NCBI RefSeq assembly: GCF_008728515.1
Contig: NC_044981.1
Coordinates: 110,909,702-110,973,701, forward strand
Source: Papio anubis
Lineage: Eukaryota; Chordata; Mammalia; Primates; Cercopithecidae
Length of the DNA: 64,000 bases
Direction: 5' to 3'
The notes beneath the pieces were generated by a model. The model was not told the origin of the DNA, did no database searches, and worked only from the letters and a program-made list of their open reading frames with translations. The translations under genes and the position numbers were made by a program. Positions 24,201 to 35,955 of the stretch are shown here, in pieces (positions within the stretch are counted from its first letter, which is position 1; every line of letters begins with the position of its first letter).

Positions 24201-24426
24201 AAACACATCAAGTTCATTCCCACCCAAGGGCCTGGCACCACTCTTGCTGTTTCTAAGAATATTCCAATTCAGCATGTTATCTCCTTAGAGGGCCAACCCT
24301 CCCCACCCTACCCAGACTAGACCTCACCCTTCACCTCATTCCATCTCCATTCTGTTATTCTGCTTTATTTTCTTTTCAAAAGACTTAACACTCTCTAAAA
24401 TTACCTTGTTTATCTATTTGTTTACT

Positions 24427-24727
24427 TTTTTCTTTTTTTTTTTTTAAGACAGAGTCTGGCTCTGTCTCCCAGGCTGGAGTGAGTGGCGCGATCTCGGCTC
24501 ACTGCAAGCTCCGCCTCCCGGGTTCACGCCATTCTCCTGCCTCAGCCTCCTGAGTAGCTGGGACTACAGGCACCCGCCACCACGCCCAGCTAGTTTTTTT
24601 GTACTTTTTAGTAGAGACGGGGTTTCACCGTGTTCGCCAGGATGGTCTCGATCTCCTGACCTCGTGATCCGCCCGTCTCGGCCTCCCAAAGTGCTGGGAT
24701 TACAGGTTTGAGCCTCCGCTCCAGGCC
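24427..24727 (-). mobile_element. AluY-like
   Basis: Full-length minus-strand Alu, first of a head-to-tail pair. Confidence 0.92.
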
Positions 24728-25046
24728 TTTTTTTTTTTTTTTTTTTTTTTGAGATGGAGTCTTGCCCTGTCGCTAGGTCAGAGTGCAGCGGCGTGATCTC
24801 ATCTCACTGCAACCTCCGCCTCCCTGGTTCGAGCGATTCTCCTGCCTCAGCTTTCCGAGTAGCTGGGACTACAGGCGCGCCCCACCACGTCCAGCTAATT
24901 TTTTGTATTTTTAGTAGAGACGGAGTTTCACCATGTTGGCCAGGATGGTCTCCATCTCCTGACCTCATGATACTCCCACCTCACGATTCTCCCACATTGG
25001 CCTCCCAAAGTGCTGGGATGACAGGCATGAGCCACCGCACCCGGCT
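24728..25046 (-). mobile_element. Alu
   Basis: Full-length minus-strand Alu directly adjoining the previous one, T23 run; contains an 18-base internal near-duplication (ctcctgacctcatgatactcc/cctcacgattctcc). Confidence 0.92.
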
Positions 25047-25654
25047 GCGGATATAACTTTTATGAGAGGGGTACCGTATCTAAAAGAGCATCCGCTTGAA
25101 AATGGGCACTTATTTGATTGTTGGTCAGGGAAAAAGTTCTTTATCTTCAGTGCCTAACAGAGTGCCTCAGACTCAATAAGTGTTTGTCAAATGGGTGACT
25201 AATATAATGTATGATTCACTAAGCAGAATATTTATGGTTCCCATTTCCTCCTGAGTTTTCATTTTTGCTTACTCCAAACATTCATAAGATTTCAACAAGA
25301 GTTCCTTTTCAGTGTTCAACTATCCATTTCTTTTAGTCTGAAGTAGAAAAGACTTAGGGAAATGTGACAATTATAGTCATGTCTTAAAATTGTTCCTTCT
25401 TGCACAGACATTGAGGTTAGACTACGATGGCCTTAATATGCTGAAAAATGCATTTTTATATGACACTAATAAGGAAGATTCAAGAGGAAAAGCATAAGGG
25501 AAATTCAGTCAATGAAAAGGAAGTCATTTCAGTTACTCAGAAGTATAAATCAGATATTTATTTTTATGAGACTGACCCATTCCTTATGGCACTAATAAAG
25601 GAACTCAGATATTTATTGATTGATCATTTACTAATTATTATTGCCATTATTATT
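25047..25654. other. unique sequence with short L2-like piece
   Basis: 25150-25205 looks like an L2 3'-end scrap; the rest is unassigned. The 185-codon frame 25448-26005 crosses into the Alu monomer and is not taken as a gene. Confidence 0.4.
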
Positions 25655-25805
25655 TTTAGAGTCAAAGTCTTGCTCTGCACACAGCCTGGAGTGCAGTGGC
25701 GCGATCATGGCTCACTGCAATCTCAAAACTCTTGGGCTCAAGTGATCCTCCAGCCTCAATATCCTGAGTTGCTGGGATTACAGGTATGGACCACCATGCC
25801 TGGTT
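25655..25805 (-). mobile_element. Alu left-monomer (FLAM-like)
   Basis: About 150 bases matching only the left Alu arm. Confidence 0.85.
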
Positions 25806-26409
25806 TAGACAGTTATTTTTATAAGCAATATCTGAACATGCAGATATATAAGCTATCAGCAATAGCTGTGCTGGTATCAATAAGAGAAAGAATGAGGTGC
25901 TACTGGTCTGCCTCAGCAATGCCTTTGAACTTCTCTGCCTTAGATCAAAGTCACCAAAGCACCAATTTCAAAGGAAAGAAAGTTGGAAGCAAAACAAAGA
26001 AATAAAGAAACCTTGGCTAAAAGAGCATAGCATAAATAATTCCTGGCTCAGCAAATGTTACTCCCTTTTTCAATTAAAAAAAAAAAAAAATCAAGTTGCC
26101 CTTGAACATGGAAAAAACTCTTTATAATTATTAGTCAACTTAATTCAAGTACAAACCAAGGAGTATTCACTATTGTTTGAAATACACTACACATTATATT
26201 TGGTAACAGTAAGTAAATACACAAGCAGTCTCTTTAAAATATGCAAAGAAAAAGTGACTCTGGCATTCAAAAAGCTCTCTCCTACCTGTTCTTTGAAGAT
26301 TTTATCTCATCTCTAAAGCCAGGTGGTCAAAGAGTAGATAATACCAAGAGAAATTAAATGTTAAAGTTAAAATGAAGTTAGATATGTGTAAACGGATTAA
26401 CTGGTTATC
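25806..26409. other. unique AT-rich sequence
   Basis: No feature recognised. Confidence 0.4.
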
Positions 26410-26850
26410 GTTTATTTTTTGAGACTTTTTATTCTGAAATAATTTTAGAATTCCAAAAAAGTTACAAAACAAAACAGAGTTTCTATATGCCCTCTAACCA
26501 ACCTCCCCTAATGGTAACGACGTATACAACTGAGGTAAATCTATTAAAACCAAGAAATCGACATTGTTACAATACTATTAACTAAGGAATAGACCTTATT
26601 CCAATATAATCAGTTTGTTTTTTCACTAATGTCCTTTTTTCTAGTCCAGAATCCATTTAGTTTTCATTTTTCCTTAGTATCCCCAAATCCTTACCTTGAC
26701 AGTTTTGAAGAGTCCTGGTCAACATGTTGTAGAATGTCCTTCAAGGTGGGTTTTTCTAACGTTTGCTCACAATTAGATAGTCATTATTTTTAATAGTATA
26801 AAGCCTTTTTATTTAAAACAAGGGGAAACATTACTCATCTAATTCACTTC
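26410..26850 (+). mobile_element. old LINE-type fragment
   Basis: Matches by eye the genome-wide family with 'aataattttagaattccaaa...gttacaaaa', 'ctattaactaaggaatagac' and 'cactaatgtcctttttt'. Same family as 23335-23700. Confidence 0.5.
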
Positions 26851-27239
26851 CCACCAATAGAGTACAATTTCTAAGCTTTTGTCTGGTTGATTATTTCACA
26901 GACGAAAGGCATTTATTCTCTTGGGTAATTGGGGAAAAATAATCCTGTTAATTTTTATAGCCATATCCCAAATAGTTTACATATTTCTATTCTTCACAGT
27001 GACTTACCCAAATTTACATTTCAGCACTTTTAGCAGCTCTCTTACCAAATTTTTGTCTGGTCGATCTACCAAATACCAAGAGATATGTTTAAAATATTCT
27101 CTTTAGTTGTGGATTTGTCTATTTGTCCTTACAGATTTTTGCTTCTGTCAATTTTCATTTTTCTATTTTGATGCTGTGTTCTTAGGAACATATACATTTA
27201 GAATTATTACAACTACCTGATGAATGAAATTTTTATCAT
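26851..27239. other. unique AT-rich sequence
   Basis: No feature recognised. Confidence 0.4.
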
Positions 27240-27600
27240 TATTTAGTGACTCTCTTTACCACTACTGATGCTTTTCTTGCGTTAAAGTACTTTGCATAAT
27301 ATTAATATAGTCGATCAATTTTATGTTGGTTGTTATGTGACTGATATACATTTTTATACACTTTTGCTTTCAACCTTCCCATATCTTTTTGTTTAAATGT
27401 GTCTTTCATAAATAGCATATATTTAGATTTTTTAAATGCAATATGACTATTTCTTAGTTAACTAAGCATTTTGTCCATATGTATTTATCGTAATTACTGA
27501 TATGTTTCTATTTCTTTCAACTATCATTTGTGTTTTCTTTTTTCTCTATTCCTTCGGTTTCTTTTTCTCTGTATTCTGTTTTTTGGGGTGGTGGGGTGGA
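27240..27600 (-). mobile_element. old L1 fragment (ORF2-like, minus)
   Basis: T-rich sequence of the kind seen in antisense ORF2 of old L1 elements; no intact frame. Confidence 0.45.
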
Positions 27601-27754
27601 GGTTGGTTTTCATTATATCTAGAGAAGACTTCTGATTTATGTTCATATGAAGAATGTGATTAGAGACAGATCTCTTCTTAAATTTGATTTTGAGAAAAAG
27701 GAGGAAAACAAAAAAAATCCAGAGCAAACCAGAAGAGGGAGGAAATGGTTCTTT

Positions 27755-28720
27755 AAAAAGTGGAAACAGATACTACCTCATACCCATTAGAAAGCCTACA
27801 AGAAAAGAAAAAAAAAACAGAAAATAACAAGTGTGGGTGAGGATGTGGAGAAATGAAAACCTTTGTGCATTGCTGGTGAGAATGTAAGAAGTGTGCAGCC
27901 ACTACGGAAACACTATGGCAGTTCCTCAAAAAACTAATAATAGAATGACCATAGGATCTAACAATTTCACTTCTGGGTATATATCCCTCAGAATTGAAAG
28001 CAGGGTCTCAAAGAGATATTGGTTCACTCATTTTCATAGCAGCATTATTTACAACAACCAAAAGATAGAAACAACGCAAGTGTGCAGAGACAGATGAGTG
28101 GATAAACAGAACATGGCATATGCATACAATGGAATATATTTCAGGTTTAAAAAGGAAGGAAATTCTGACACATGCTATAACATGAAGAAACATTGAGGAC
28201 ATTATGCTAAGTGAAATAAGCCAGTCTTTGAAGGACAAATACAGTCTGATTCCACTTATACAGACAGAGTGCCTAGCATAGTCAAATACAGTCTGATTCC
28301 ACTCATACAGAATGCGTAAATAGTCAAATACAGTCTGATTCCACTTGTAAAGAGTGCCTAGATAGTCAAATACAGTGTGAGTCCACTTTTACAGCACACC
28401 TAGAATAAACACAGTCTGATTCCACTTATACAGCATGCCTAGAATAGTCAAATTCATAGAGAAAGAAAGTAGAATGGTGGTTGTTAGGAGCGGTGGGGAG
28501 GAGGAAATGGGAAGTTATTGCTTAATGAGTACAGAGTTTCATTTTTGCAAGATGAACAAAGTTTTGAAGATGGCTTGTGGCAGCGGTTACACAACAATGT
28601 GAATGTACTTAATGCCACGAAACTGTACATTTATAAGTTAAGAAGGCAAAATTTATGTTATATGTATTTTATATGAGGTTTTTTAAAGTGGAAATGCTGG
28701 GAAGAAAAAGGAAAACAGAC
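27755..28720 (+). mobile_element. old L1 (ORF2 end and 3' UTR, plus)
   Basis: Shows the ordered L1 3' signature: 'actacctcatacccattaga', 'ggatgtggagaaatgaaaac', 'tggtgagaatgtaag', 'acaatggaatatat', 'ctaagtgaaataagccagtc'. Reading frame is lost. Confidence 0.85.
28236..28448. repeat. 5-copy 40-47-bp tandem repeat in L1
   Basis: Units begin near 28236, 28283, 28325, 28367 and 28406, each with 'acagtctgattccactta'-like sequence and a gtgcctagaatagt-like end. Confidence 0.88.
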
Positions 28721-29048
28721 TTTAATTCCTTTATAATTAGCTATGACCAGCTCTTAGTCCTTTGCTTTGAGGAACTATAGCTGCTGACAGAGTGTGTTGC
28801 TATTTACATTTGCTTCTCGTAACAATTCTGTTGACAGTTATTCTAATTAACCCTTGTTTTACAGAAAGGAAAGAGATGCTCAAATTCCCAACAATGGTAT
28901 CTACTAGAGTTCTAACTTTGAAAGTTTTCCAGGTATGTGAAAACACTGACATAGCAAGAGAGCCTGCAGAGGATTTAGAATCCAAGCACCTTCCACAAAA
29001 CTATTGCTACAGCTTTTTGCTGACTGGTGATCCTATTTTATAATTTGG
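28721..29048. other. unique sequence
   Basis: MIR-like scrap possible near 28800-28870; no gene. Confidence 0.35.
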
Positions 29049-29341
29049 TCACTTTTTTTTTTTTTTTTGAAATGGTGTCTCGCTCTGTCACCCAGACTGA
29101 AGTTCAGTGGCAAGATCTCGGCTCACTGCAACCTCCGCCTCAGGCAATTCTCCTGCCTCAGCCTCTCCAGTAACTGGGATTACAGGCACTCACCACCACG
29201 CCTGGCTAATTTTTGTATTTTTAGTAGAGACGGGGTTTCACCATGTTGGCCAGGCTGGTCTCAAACTCCTGACCTCAAGTGATCCTCCCGCCTCAGCCTC
29301 CCAAAGTGTTTGGATTACAGGCATGAGCCACCACACCCAGC
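29049..29341 (-). mobile_element. Alu
   Basis: Minus-strand Alu with a short internal deletion near 29141. Confidence 0.92.
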
Positions 29342-29629
29342 ACATTTTTCACTGGGTAGCGTTATTTCAAATGCCTGACAAAGTTGTGCAGTCTTACTGA
29401 AAGCTGTTTCTAAACTTCCCCCAAAGCATATCTCTTTCCTTCGTGTTTGGGCTGCTCCACTTCAATTCTCATAATATTGCTGTTAGTATTTGTCACATTT
29501 TCCATCCCAGTAAGGCTCTGCTGGTGATCACATTATAGGTAAATCCAACTTGAGAAGAGTTCAGCATTAAATTTTAGTGTCAATAAAAGAGTAATATTTT
29601 ATGTGTCTGTTTCTCTTGATTGTAAACTC

Positions 29630-29894
29630 TTTTTTTATTTTTATTTTTTTATTTTTGAGACAGGGTCTTGTTCTGTTGCCCAGGCTGGAGTGCAGTGGTG
29701 CGATCAAGGCTCACAGCAGCCTCAACTTCCTGGGCTCAAGTGATCCTCCCAACTCAACCTCCCAGGTAGCTAGGACTACAGGTCATGCCTGGGTACTTTT
29801 TGTGTTTTTTGTAGAGATGGGGTTTTGCCGTGTTGCCCAGGCTGGTCTTGAACTCTTGGACTCAAGCAATACACCCACCTCTGCCTCCCACAGT
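29630..29894 (-). mobile_element. Alu (AluJ-like)
   Basis: 5'-truncated; duplication GATTGTAAACT / GATTGTAAGCT. Confidence 0.9.
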
Positions 29895-30087
29895 GGATTG
29901 TAAGCTGTTGATTCTTCATTATGAGCAGGGTCAGTCTCCAATTCATTTTTGTAGCCTCTGTCCCTCCTATAGATTCTCAAAACACTGATTATTGATATGG
30001 TGGCTGAAGTATTGATGGAAGCATTGGTGATGATGGTAGGAGTAGGTGCAGTGGTGTTGACACCAAAGCAAATTCCAAAAGTTACAA

Positions 30088-30335
30088 AGAATAACAATAG
30101 CTAATATTGATATGCATTTATTCTGTGAGACACTCTGTTGGGTGCCTTCCATTTATTAACTGTGAAATCCTCAAACTACATTATGTGGTAAGTTTTATGA
30201 TTCCATGTTTTAGATGAAAACACTAAAATGCTGATACATGAATTGTTTTGAGCAAAGTGTCACAGATTAGTGATATAATCAGGATTGTTTGAATCTAGTT
30301 TTGAGTCTAAAGCTAGTATCTCAGTCTCTACAATA
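30088..30335 (+). mobile_element. MIR fossil
   Basis: Core order 'acaatagctaatattgatat', ggtgccttccat, 'gatgaaaacactaaaatgct', caaagtgtcacagatta. Confidence 0.8.
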
Positions 30336-30397
30336 TTTTACTTTTCCAGAAAGTTGCAGGCTATCAGGGCTTTGTAATTTAATGTTTTTCAGTCCAG

Positions 30398-30600
30398 CAT
30401 GGTAGGAAAAGTACAAAACTTTTGAAAGAAAGATACAAGTTCCTGCTCCATCATTTCTAATGGAGTAAGCTATTTCCTCACCTTATATAGTGAGAAATTT
30501 CTGCGCTGCCTATCTAAATTATAAGATTATCTCAGATGAAGCATTTTGCAAACTGAATATTTAATTGTAATAAATGCTGCCTTCTCTGCAGCTACTTTTG
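30398..30600 (+). mobile_element. MIR fossil
   Basis: Weak MIR order from 'ggtaggaaaagtacaaaact' to a degenerate aataaatgctgcc end. A similar piece recurs at 31944-32060. Confidence 0.55.
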
Positions 30601-31243
30601 TTTTCAATAAAATTTAGTTATTTTAAGCCAGTTAAAATCTCATGCTTAAAGGACATTTTCCTTTTGTAGATAGTGACTTATGCTAAAAATTTCTATCTGA
30701 ATCAATGTTATTACTCAACTAATATGATTACTTATTTATTGCTAAAGGGGAAAAATCTGGCAGAGGCCACCAGTTGGGGACATCACCAATAATGAGACAA
30801 GCTGATATATGCCTCTCCTGGTGTGATACACTGAGACATAACATCTCTTGTGTTATTCCTACCAACAATCGAATCATGAAGAACAATCAGAGAAACTTAT
30901 TCTATAAAACAAATGACCTGGACTCTGCAAAAATATCAGTATCATCGAAGACAAAAACAAACAAAACAAAAAACAAAACAAAACAAAAAGGTGAAGAACT
31001 GTTGCAGGTTTGAGGAGACTGGAGACATAACTAAATACAATGTGTGATCCTAAAATGGAAAAAAGAAATGGCAATAAATGGCATAATTGGGACAACTGGC
31101 AAAGTTTTAGTAGATCGTGTACATTAGATAATATTATTGTCACAATGCTAAATATCCTGATTTTGATCATTATATGTTCATTAGAGAATACCCTTATTCA
31201 TAGGAGATAACCCATCAGAGTATTTACAGATGAAAGGTCATAG
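30601..31243. other. old interspersed repeat, not named
   Basis: 30905-31180 resembles a common old repeat ('gcaataaatggcataattggg', 'atcctgattttgatcattat') interrupted by a (CAAAA)n run at 30953-30990. No gene. Confidence 0.4.
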
Positions 31244-31512
31244 GGCACCAGGCATGGTAGTGCACCTCTGTAATCCCAACACTTTGGGAGGCTGAGGCAG
31301 GTGGATCCCTTGAGCTCAGGAGTTTGAGACTAGCCTGAGCAACACGATAAAACTCCGCCTCTGCAAAGAATTCAAAAAGTATCCAGGCGTGGTGGCATGC
31401 CTGTAGTCCCAGCTAGTTTGAGCCCGGGGGCAGGTCAAGGTGGTGGCAAGCCGAGATCGTGCCACTGCACTCCAGCCTGGGTGACACAGTGAGACCCTGT
31501 CTGAAAAAAAGA
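31244..31512 (+). mobile_element. Alu with internal deletion and GA-rich tail
   Basis: Old plus-strand Alu, shortened in the right arm; the tail degenerates into GA-rich repeats to about 31570. Confidence 0.88.
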
Positions 31513-31570
31513 AGAAAGAAAAGGAGGGAGGGAGAGAAAGAGAGGGAAAAAAGGAGAGAGAAAGAAAGAA

Positions 31571-32177
31571 TCATGATGGCTATAATTTACTCTCTATGGG
31601 CTCACCAAAAAATATATACATAAATAATATAAAAATTATCACATACTTATGTATGGTTTAGACACCACATTGGGATAAAAATTAATAAAGTCAAATATGA
31701 AAACGTCAGATGAAAGAAAAAATATCTAGTAACTGGCCTCTGAGTTAGAAAGAAAAAAAAATAGTTTTATTTGCACATAGTGGTACTTATTTTCCACAAA
31801 TATGCCAGGAATCAGAGAGATCTAAATACAGGTCAGATGTAAGGCAACAATCAAAACTGCTGAATATTAGAAGAATTCCGATAGCACCTTGGAGAATCCA
31901 ACTCATGTTTTGAATCCACTACATCCCCCAGCGATATCTATGGTTAGTACACAGCGCGGTAGGAAAAGTCCAAAACTTTGGAAAGAAAGAAAGAAAGATG
32001 CTCAATCATTTGCTAATTGGGTGAGCTACTTGCCGTTAGCAGTTGAGCTGAACACAATATCTCCATTTCGGGCATCTACTCCCGATACACACTATACCTG
32101 GTGGGCCCCGATGCCAGGGCCAAAGGGGGATACTTCACTCAGGCTGAGCCAGCCAGATCTTCTTGTGCGCCCAAGTG
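31571..32177. other. unique sequence of CCDC170 intron 1
   Basis: Only a MIR-like scrap (31944-32060) is visible. Confidence 0.4.
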
Positions 32178-32292
32178 TGCATGCGCCCGTGTTCGTGTGT
32201 GTGTGCGCCCGTGTTTGCTCTCGTGTGTGCGTGTTCGCGTGTGTGCACGAGCGCCTGTGCGCGCATGTTCGTGTGTGTGCGCGCGCGCGTTG
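32178..32292. repeat. GT/GC alternating purine-pyrimidine tract
   Basis: About 115 bases of gtgtgtgc-, gtgcgtgttcgcgtgtg- and gcgcgcgcg-type sequence with many CpG dinucleotides, about 540 bases inside CCDC170 intron 1. Prone to Z-DNA. Confidence 0.93.
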
Positions 32293-32639
32293 GCACATCT
32301 AATACCTGAAAGTCCCCAGAGCCTAAGTAACTCCTGGGAGTAAATTAATAGCTGCATCCAGCAGCAACTTAATTATCAACGTTTCTGGATTAGTTTGCAA
32401 CGAAAGGGCCAGCGACTTTACTCCGGGCTGGTCCTCCTCCTACCACATCAGATTTTCCAGAAATTGCTCCGAAGCAAACTTCAGTAGCTAAGCCAGAAAA
32501 GTTAAATGAAGGAATTCTTTGCTCCCAGAGGTGGCGGGGAGGAACTACCCGGCCACACTGTCTTTCGAATTTCACATTTTTAAATGGTCAGAGAAGCAGC
32601 GTGGCACAACCTAAAATTCAGACGCACTCCGCAAACTCC

Positions 32640-33200
32640 AGTTCTGCTCATCCCCTCCTGAAATCAGCGCCCTGGCAGTCCCAGGCCACCGCCCACGCGC
32701 GCACAGAGCTACTCTGATTCTGCCCACGCCTCCGGGAGGAAAAGGGTTCAAATCAGGGGCGCCTCAGCCCCTCAGGGGTCGTCTATCCCCGGGGCCACCC
32801 TCGCGCGCGGCCGGCAGCTGGGACCGTACCTCCGGCGCGGGCGAAGCAGCACCCAACGCGGTATGGCTGGTGCAGTCCAGGCTCCCGGAGCCAGAGGAGC
32901 GGCCGCGGCTCATGGCGACCCGAGCCCAAAGGCGCGCTCAGACTCGGAACCGGCCCTGAGCTAGGCGGCAGCGCGTGGAGCCGACGGGTGGCCCGGGCGT
33001 CTCCTCGGGCAACGAGTAAACACCGCGGGGACGCGGCGGCGCCCGGCTGCGCGCGAGTCGGGTGGCCCGGCCGCTGGAGGCCGGGATGGACCCCGAACCC
33101 CTGAGCGTGGCCTCCGTGGCGAGGGCCTGCAGCTGAGCGGCCTGCAGCAGGGCGACCTGGGGGAGTCGGCGGGGGTAAGGGTCGGTCCTCCCGGTGGAAC
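32640..33200 (-). promoter_or_regulatory. CCDC170: CpG-island promoter of CCDC170
   Basis: A GC-rich block with dense CpG, in sharp contrast to the AT-rich, CpG-poor surroundings. It covers the putative first exon and about 300 bases upstream of its ATG. No TATA box is visible, as is usual for such promoters. The plus strand carries a short ATG frame (33086-33136) and a GTAAGG donor-like site at 33175, so divergent transcription is possible but unproven. Confidence 0.8.
32830..32913 (-). CDS. CCDC170: CCDC170 first coding exon
   Basis: Within a CpG island an ATG (minus strand, 32911-32913, G at -3) opens 28 codons reading MSRGRSSGSGSLDCTSHTAL and ending GAASPAPE, directly followed by a GTACGG splice donor (GT at 32828-32829), phase 0. 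The SLDCTSH...LGAASPAPE part matches my memory of the N-terminus of CCDC170, a long coiled-coil, microtubule- and Golgi-associated protein. The position about 25 kb downstream of ARMT1 on the same strand also fits. A longer open frame across the island (32783-33229) is in another frame and is treated as chance. No later exon was found in the left 32.8 kb, which fits a very long first intron. Confidence 0.82.
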
Positions 33201-33890
33201 TCTGCCGTGAATGCAATTCCAGGTCTCATCCTTATGTCAGCGATAAATGCAACCAGTGGTCAGTGTGAACGGTGCTGCCGCAAGTGAGGCATAGGAGCCT
33301 TCACAAAGGTGAACGGAGCATTTATTTAGCACCCACTCTGTGCAAAGGTGTCTGCGAGCTTGCAACCTTTGCAGGTCCGGGTCCTGCGCTTGATTTAATA
33401 CTCTGCTGTCCCAGTCTTGACATTTTTAGGAAGCTTTGAACAAGGTGTCCTGCATTTTCATTCTGTACCGGGCTCCACAAATTATGTAGCCTGCCCTGGT
33501 ATGCGTTCTTTCATTTCACCTTCTCAACAACCCTGCCTGGAAATACGGATACTAGTAATAACAGTATTAGGAACAGCCACGGCTTCTCATTATGAAATAC
33601 TCGTACTCTTCCATGCGCTGTTCTACGTGCTTCCCGTGTATGATCGATCTCCTTAAATGAAACAAGATTATGAAGTGGATATTAGAATAATCAATCTTCA
33701 AGACAAGGAAACAGTCACTGGAAATAAAATAAAATTTCCAAGCTGTACAGGGTAAGTGGTAGAGTGAAGATCAGGCTCCAGACCACAACACTAAAGCAAA
33801 GAGAAGATGAGTAACCTGTTTAAGGTCCCACAATTTGTAGCAGAATCGGAAAATGAAATCTTCATTCACTTCACTTTAAAGCCTTTGGTG
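33201..33890. other. region upstream of CCDC170 with MIR fossils
   Basis: MIR-like pieces at about 33300-33370 and 33585-33790; otherwise unique. Confidence 0.5.
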
Positions 33891-34188
33891 GGCCGGGGCG
33901 GTGGCTCACTCCTGTAATCCCGACACTTTTGGGAGGCCGAGACGGGTGGATCACCTGAGGTCAGGAGTTTGAGACCAGCCTGGTCAAGATGGTGAAACCC
34001 TGTCTCTACTAAAAATACAAAAATTAGCCGGGCGTTGTGGCACACGCCTGTAATCCCAGCTACTTGGGAGGCTGAGGCAGGAGAATCGCTTGAACCTGGG
34101 AGGGGGAGGTTGCAATGATCTGAGATGGCACCACTGCACTCCAGCCTGGGCGACAGAGCAAGACACCATCTCAAAAAAAAAAAAAAAA
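33891..34188 (+). mobile_element. Alu inserted in older Alu
   Basis: Full-length plus-strand Alu with A16 tail. Confidence 0.92.
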
Positions 34189-34300
34189 GGCTAAGGCAGG
34201 AGGATAGCTTTGAGCCCAGGAGGTCAAGGCTGCAGTGAGCTATGATCATTACTGCACTCTAGCCTGGGTGACAGAGCAAGAGCATGTCTGTAAAGACAAA
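34189..34300 (+). mobile_element. right-arm remnant of older Alu
   Basis: Starts directly after the A-tail of the previous copy, in the same orientation. Confidence 0.85.
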
Positions 34301-34602
34301 ACAAAAAGACAAAATCAGAGCTATGGCAGCTTTTCTTGGATTCCATCAGTCATCCTACGTGCATTCATATCGACCCTGAAGATTTCTTCATCCGGACAAT
34401 GGCTTTTGATCTTACAGTAACTTTGCCATATATCTAATCCAGAATCATCTCAAGGCTTTCACCTGATACACCTTTAAAGAAAAAGTTCTTAATGAAAACT
34501 TAGGCTTTCAGAAATCTATTAATAGTACAATTTGGAGTAAACACATTTTCAAGATGTAGTTTTTCCTTGCAGCAAAACCACTACAAACTTGTCAAATTTT
34601 CT

Positions 34603-34910
34603 TTTCTTTTTTTCTTTTTATTTTTTTCAGACAGAGTTTCACTCTTGTTGCCCAGGCTGGGAGTTCAATGGTGCAATCTCGGCTCACCACAACCTCTGCC
34701 TCCCGGATTCAAGCGATTCTCCTGGCTCAGCCTCCTGAGTAGCTGGGATTACAGGCATGCGCCACCACGCCCAGCCAATTTTGTATTTTTAGTAGAGACG
34801 GGATTTCTCCATGTTGGCCAAGCTGGTCTCGAACTCCTGACCTCAGGTGATCCGCCTGCCTTCACCTCTCAAAGTGCTGGGATTACAGGTGTGAGCCACC
34901 GCACCCGGCC
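34603..34910 (-). mobile_element. Alu
   Basis: Full-length; duplication AAACTTGTCAAATTTTCT / AAACTTGTTAAATTTTCT. Confidence 0.94.
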
Positions 34911-35811
34911 AAACTTGTTAAATTTTCTATGAACCAACACTGCCAGAGGAAACACAAAATTGATTAAAACTCAAGACACCTGGAAGAGAACCAGATGGAA
35001 CTCCTTCTCCATTAACTCTAATCCAATTGTTTAAGAATCCCATGTCATAAAGCCTAATTCCGGTCACTTCGGTCAACCTCGTTGCTCTCATTCATGAGTA
35101 TAGAAGATATAAATTTGCACAGTCTTTAAAAATCAGCATGAAACAGATTTTTCTCTGTATAAAACAATGTGATTTTGTGGTAACTGGAGGCGGAAAAAGT
35201 ACTTGGCTCAGCCCTCGCCAGATGCCTTTGAGATTTCTGGAATATCAAGACACGAGCCAAGTGACTCTTCAAGCAGTATCTGATGATGTGATGACGTAAA
35301 AGAAGTTCAGCTGGGGGGACCCTGAGGTCTGGACCTTGGAGGAGATGATGATTTGGACTAGCTGGGACCATGGTGGTAGAACATTTCAGTCTGGGAGTTG
35401 GAGGGAGTGGTCTCTAGGTCTGATAATGTGATGATGTGGGAGTGGTCTCTAGGTCTGATAACAGTTTAAGCAAAGGAGAGAAGAAAAAATGTACAAACAA
35501 GCTCCAGTCCAGACCTCTCACAAAACCCGGTGTGTGGGCAGCGCACTGTGGCCCACAATACCTCAGTACAGACCTCTGTTTTGGAGTTTTCTTGTGGTGT
35601 CATAAGTTTAGAACTCTCGTTTCCTCCTTTTGCTTGTTTGCTTGTTTGTTTTACAGATGTACATGTTTCTCATAGGAACATTTGTAATATGATAACTTTT
35701 GGGACTTTTGACTTCCGTATAAATCACTAAAATCACTCCTATGACATTTTAATTGCCTAAAGGTTGTTTAAAAGAGTAGGCTTGATTTTAGTATTTTCCT
35801 AAACACTTGCT
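34911..35811. other. unique intergenic sequence with a short tandem duplication
   Basis: A 34-bp duplication ('gggagtggtctctaggtctg...') lies at 35404-35462. No gene. Confidence 0.5.
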
Positions 35812-35955
35812 ATGATCTAAATGTTGGTGGTCTCCACCCCAAATTCATTTGTGGGAACCTAATACCCCTTGTGATAGTGCTAAGAAGTGAGGCCTTTGGG
35901 GAATGATGAAGTCATGGGGGCACCACCCTCATGATTGACATTAGCCCTACTAAAA

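Noticed and set aside
25448..26005. 185-codon plus-strand frame
   Set aside because: Crosses an antisense Alu monomer; composition and context are not gene-like.
28792..29043. 83-codon plus-strand frame before an Alu
   Set aside because: Unique sequence without a recognisable domain; may be chance.
32092..32357. Frames rich in Arg-Ala-His-Thr or Cys-Val-Arg
   Set aside because: Products of reading the GT/GC repeat.
1..32827. Search for CCDC170 exon 2
   Set aside because: No minus-strand segment with flanking splice sites and coiled-coil coding was found; intron 1 appears to fill this part.
32783..33229. 148-codon minus-strand frame across the CpG island
   Set aside because: GC-rich chance frame, different from the frame of the putative CCDC170 exon 1, and it runs through the GT donor at 32828.
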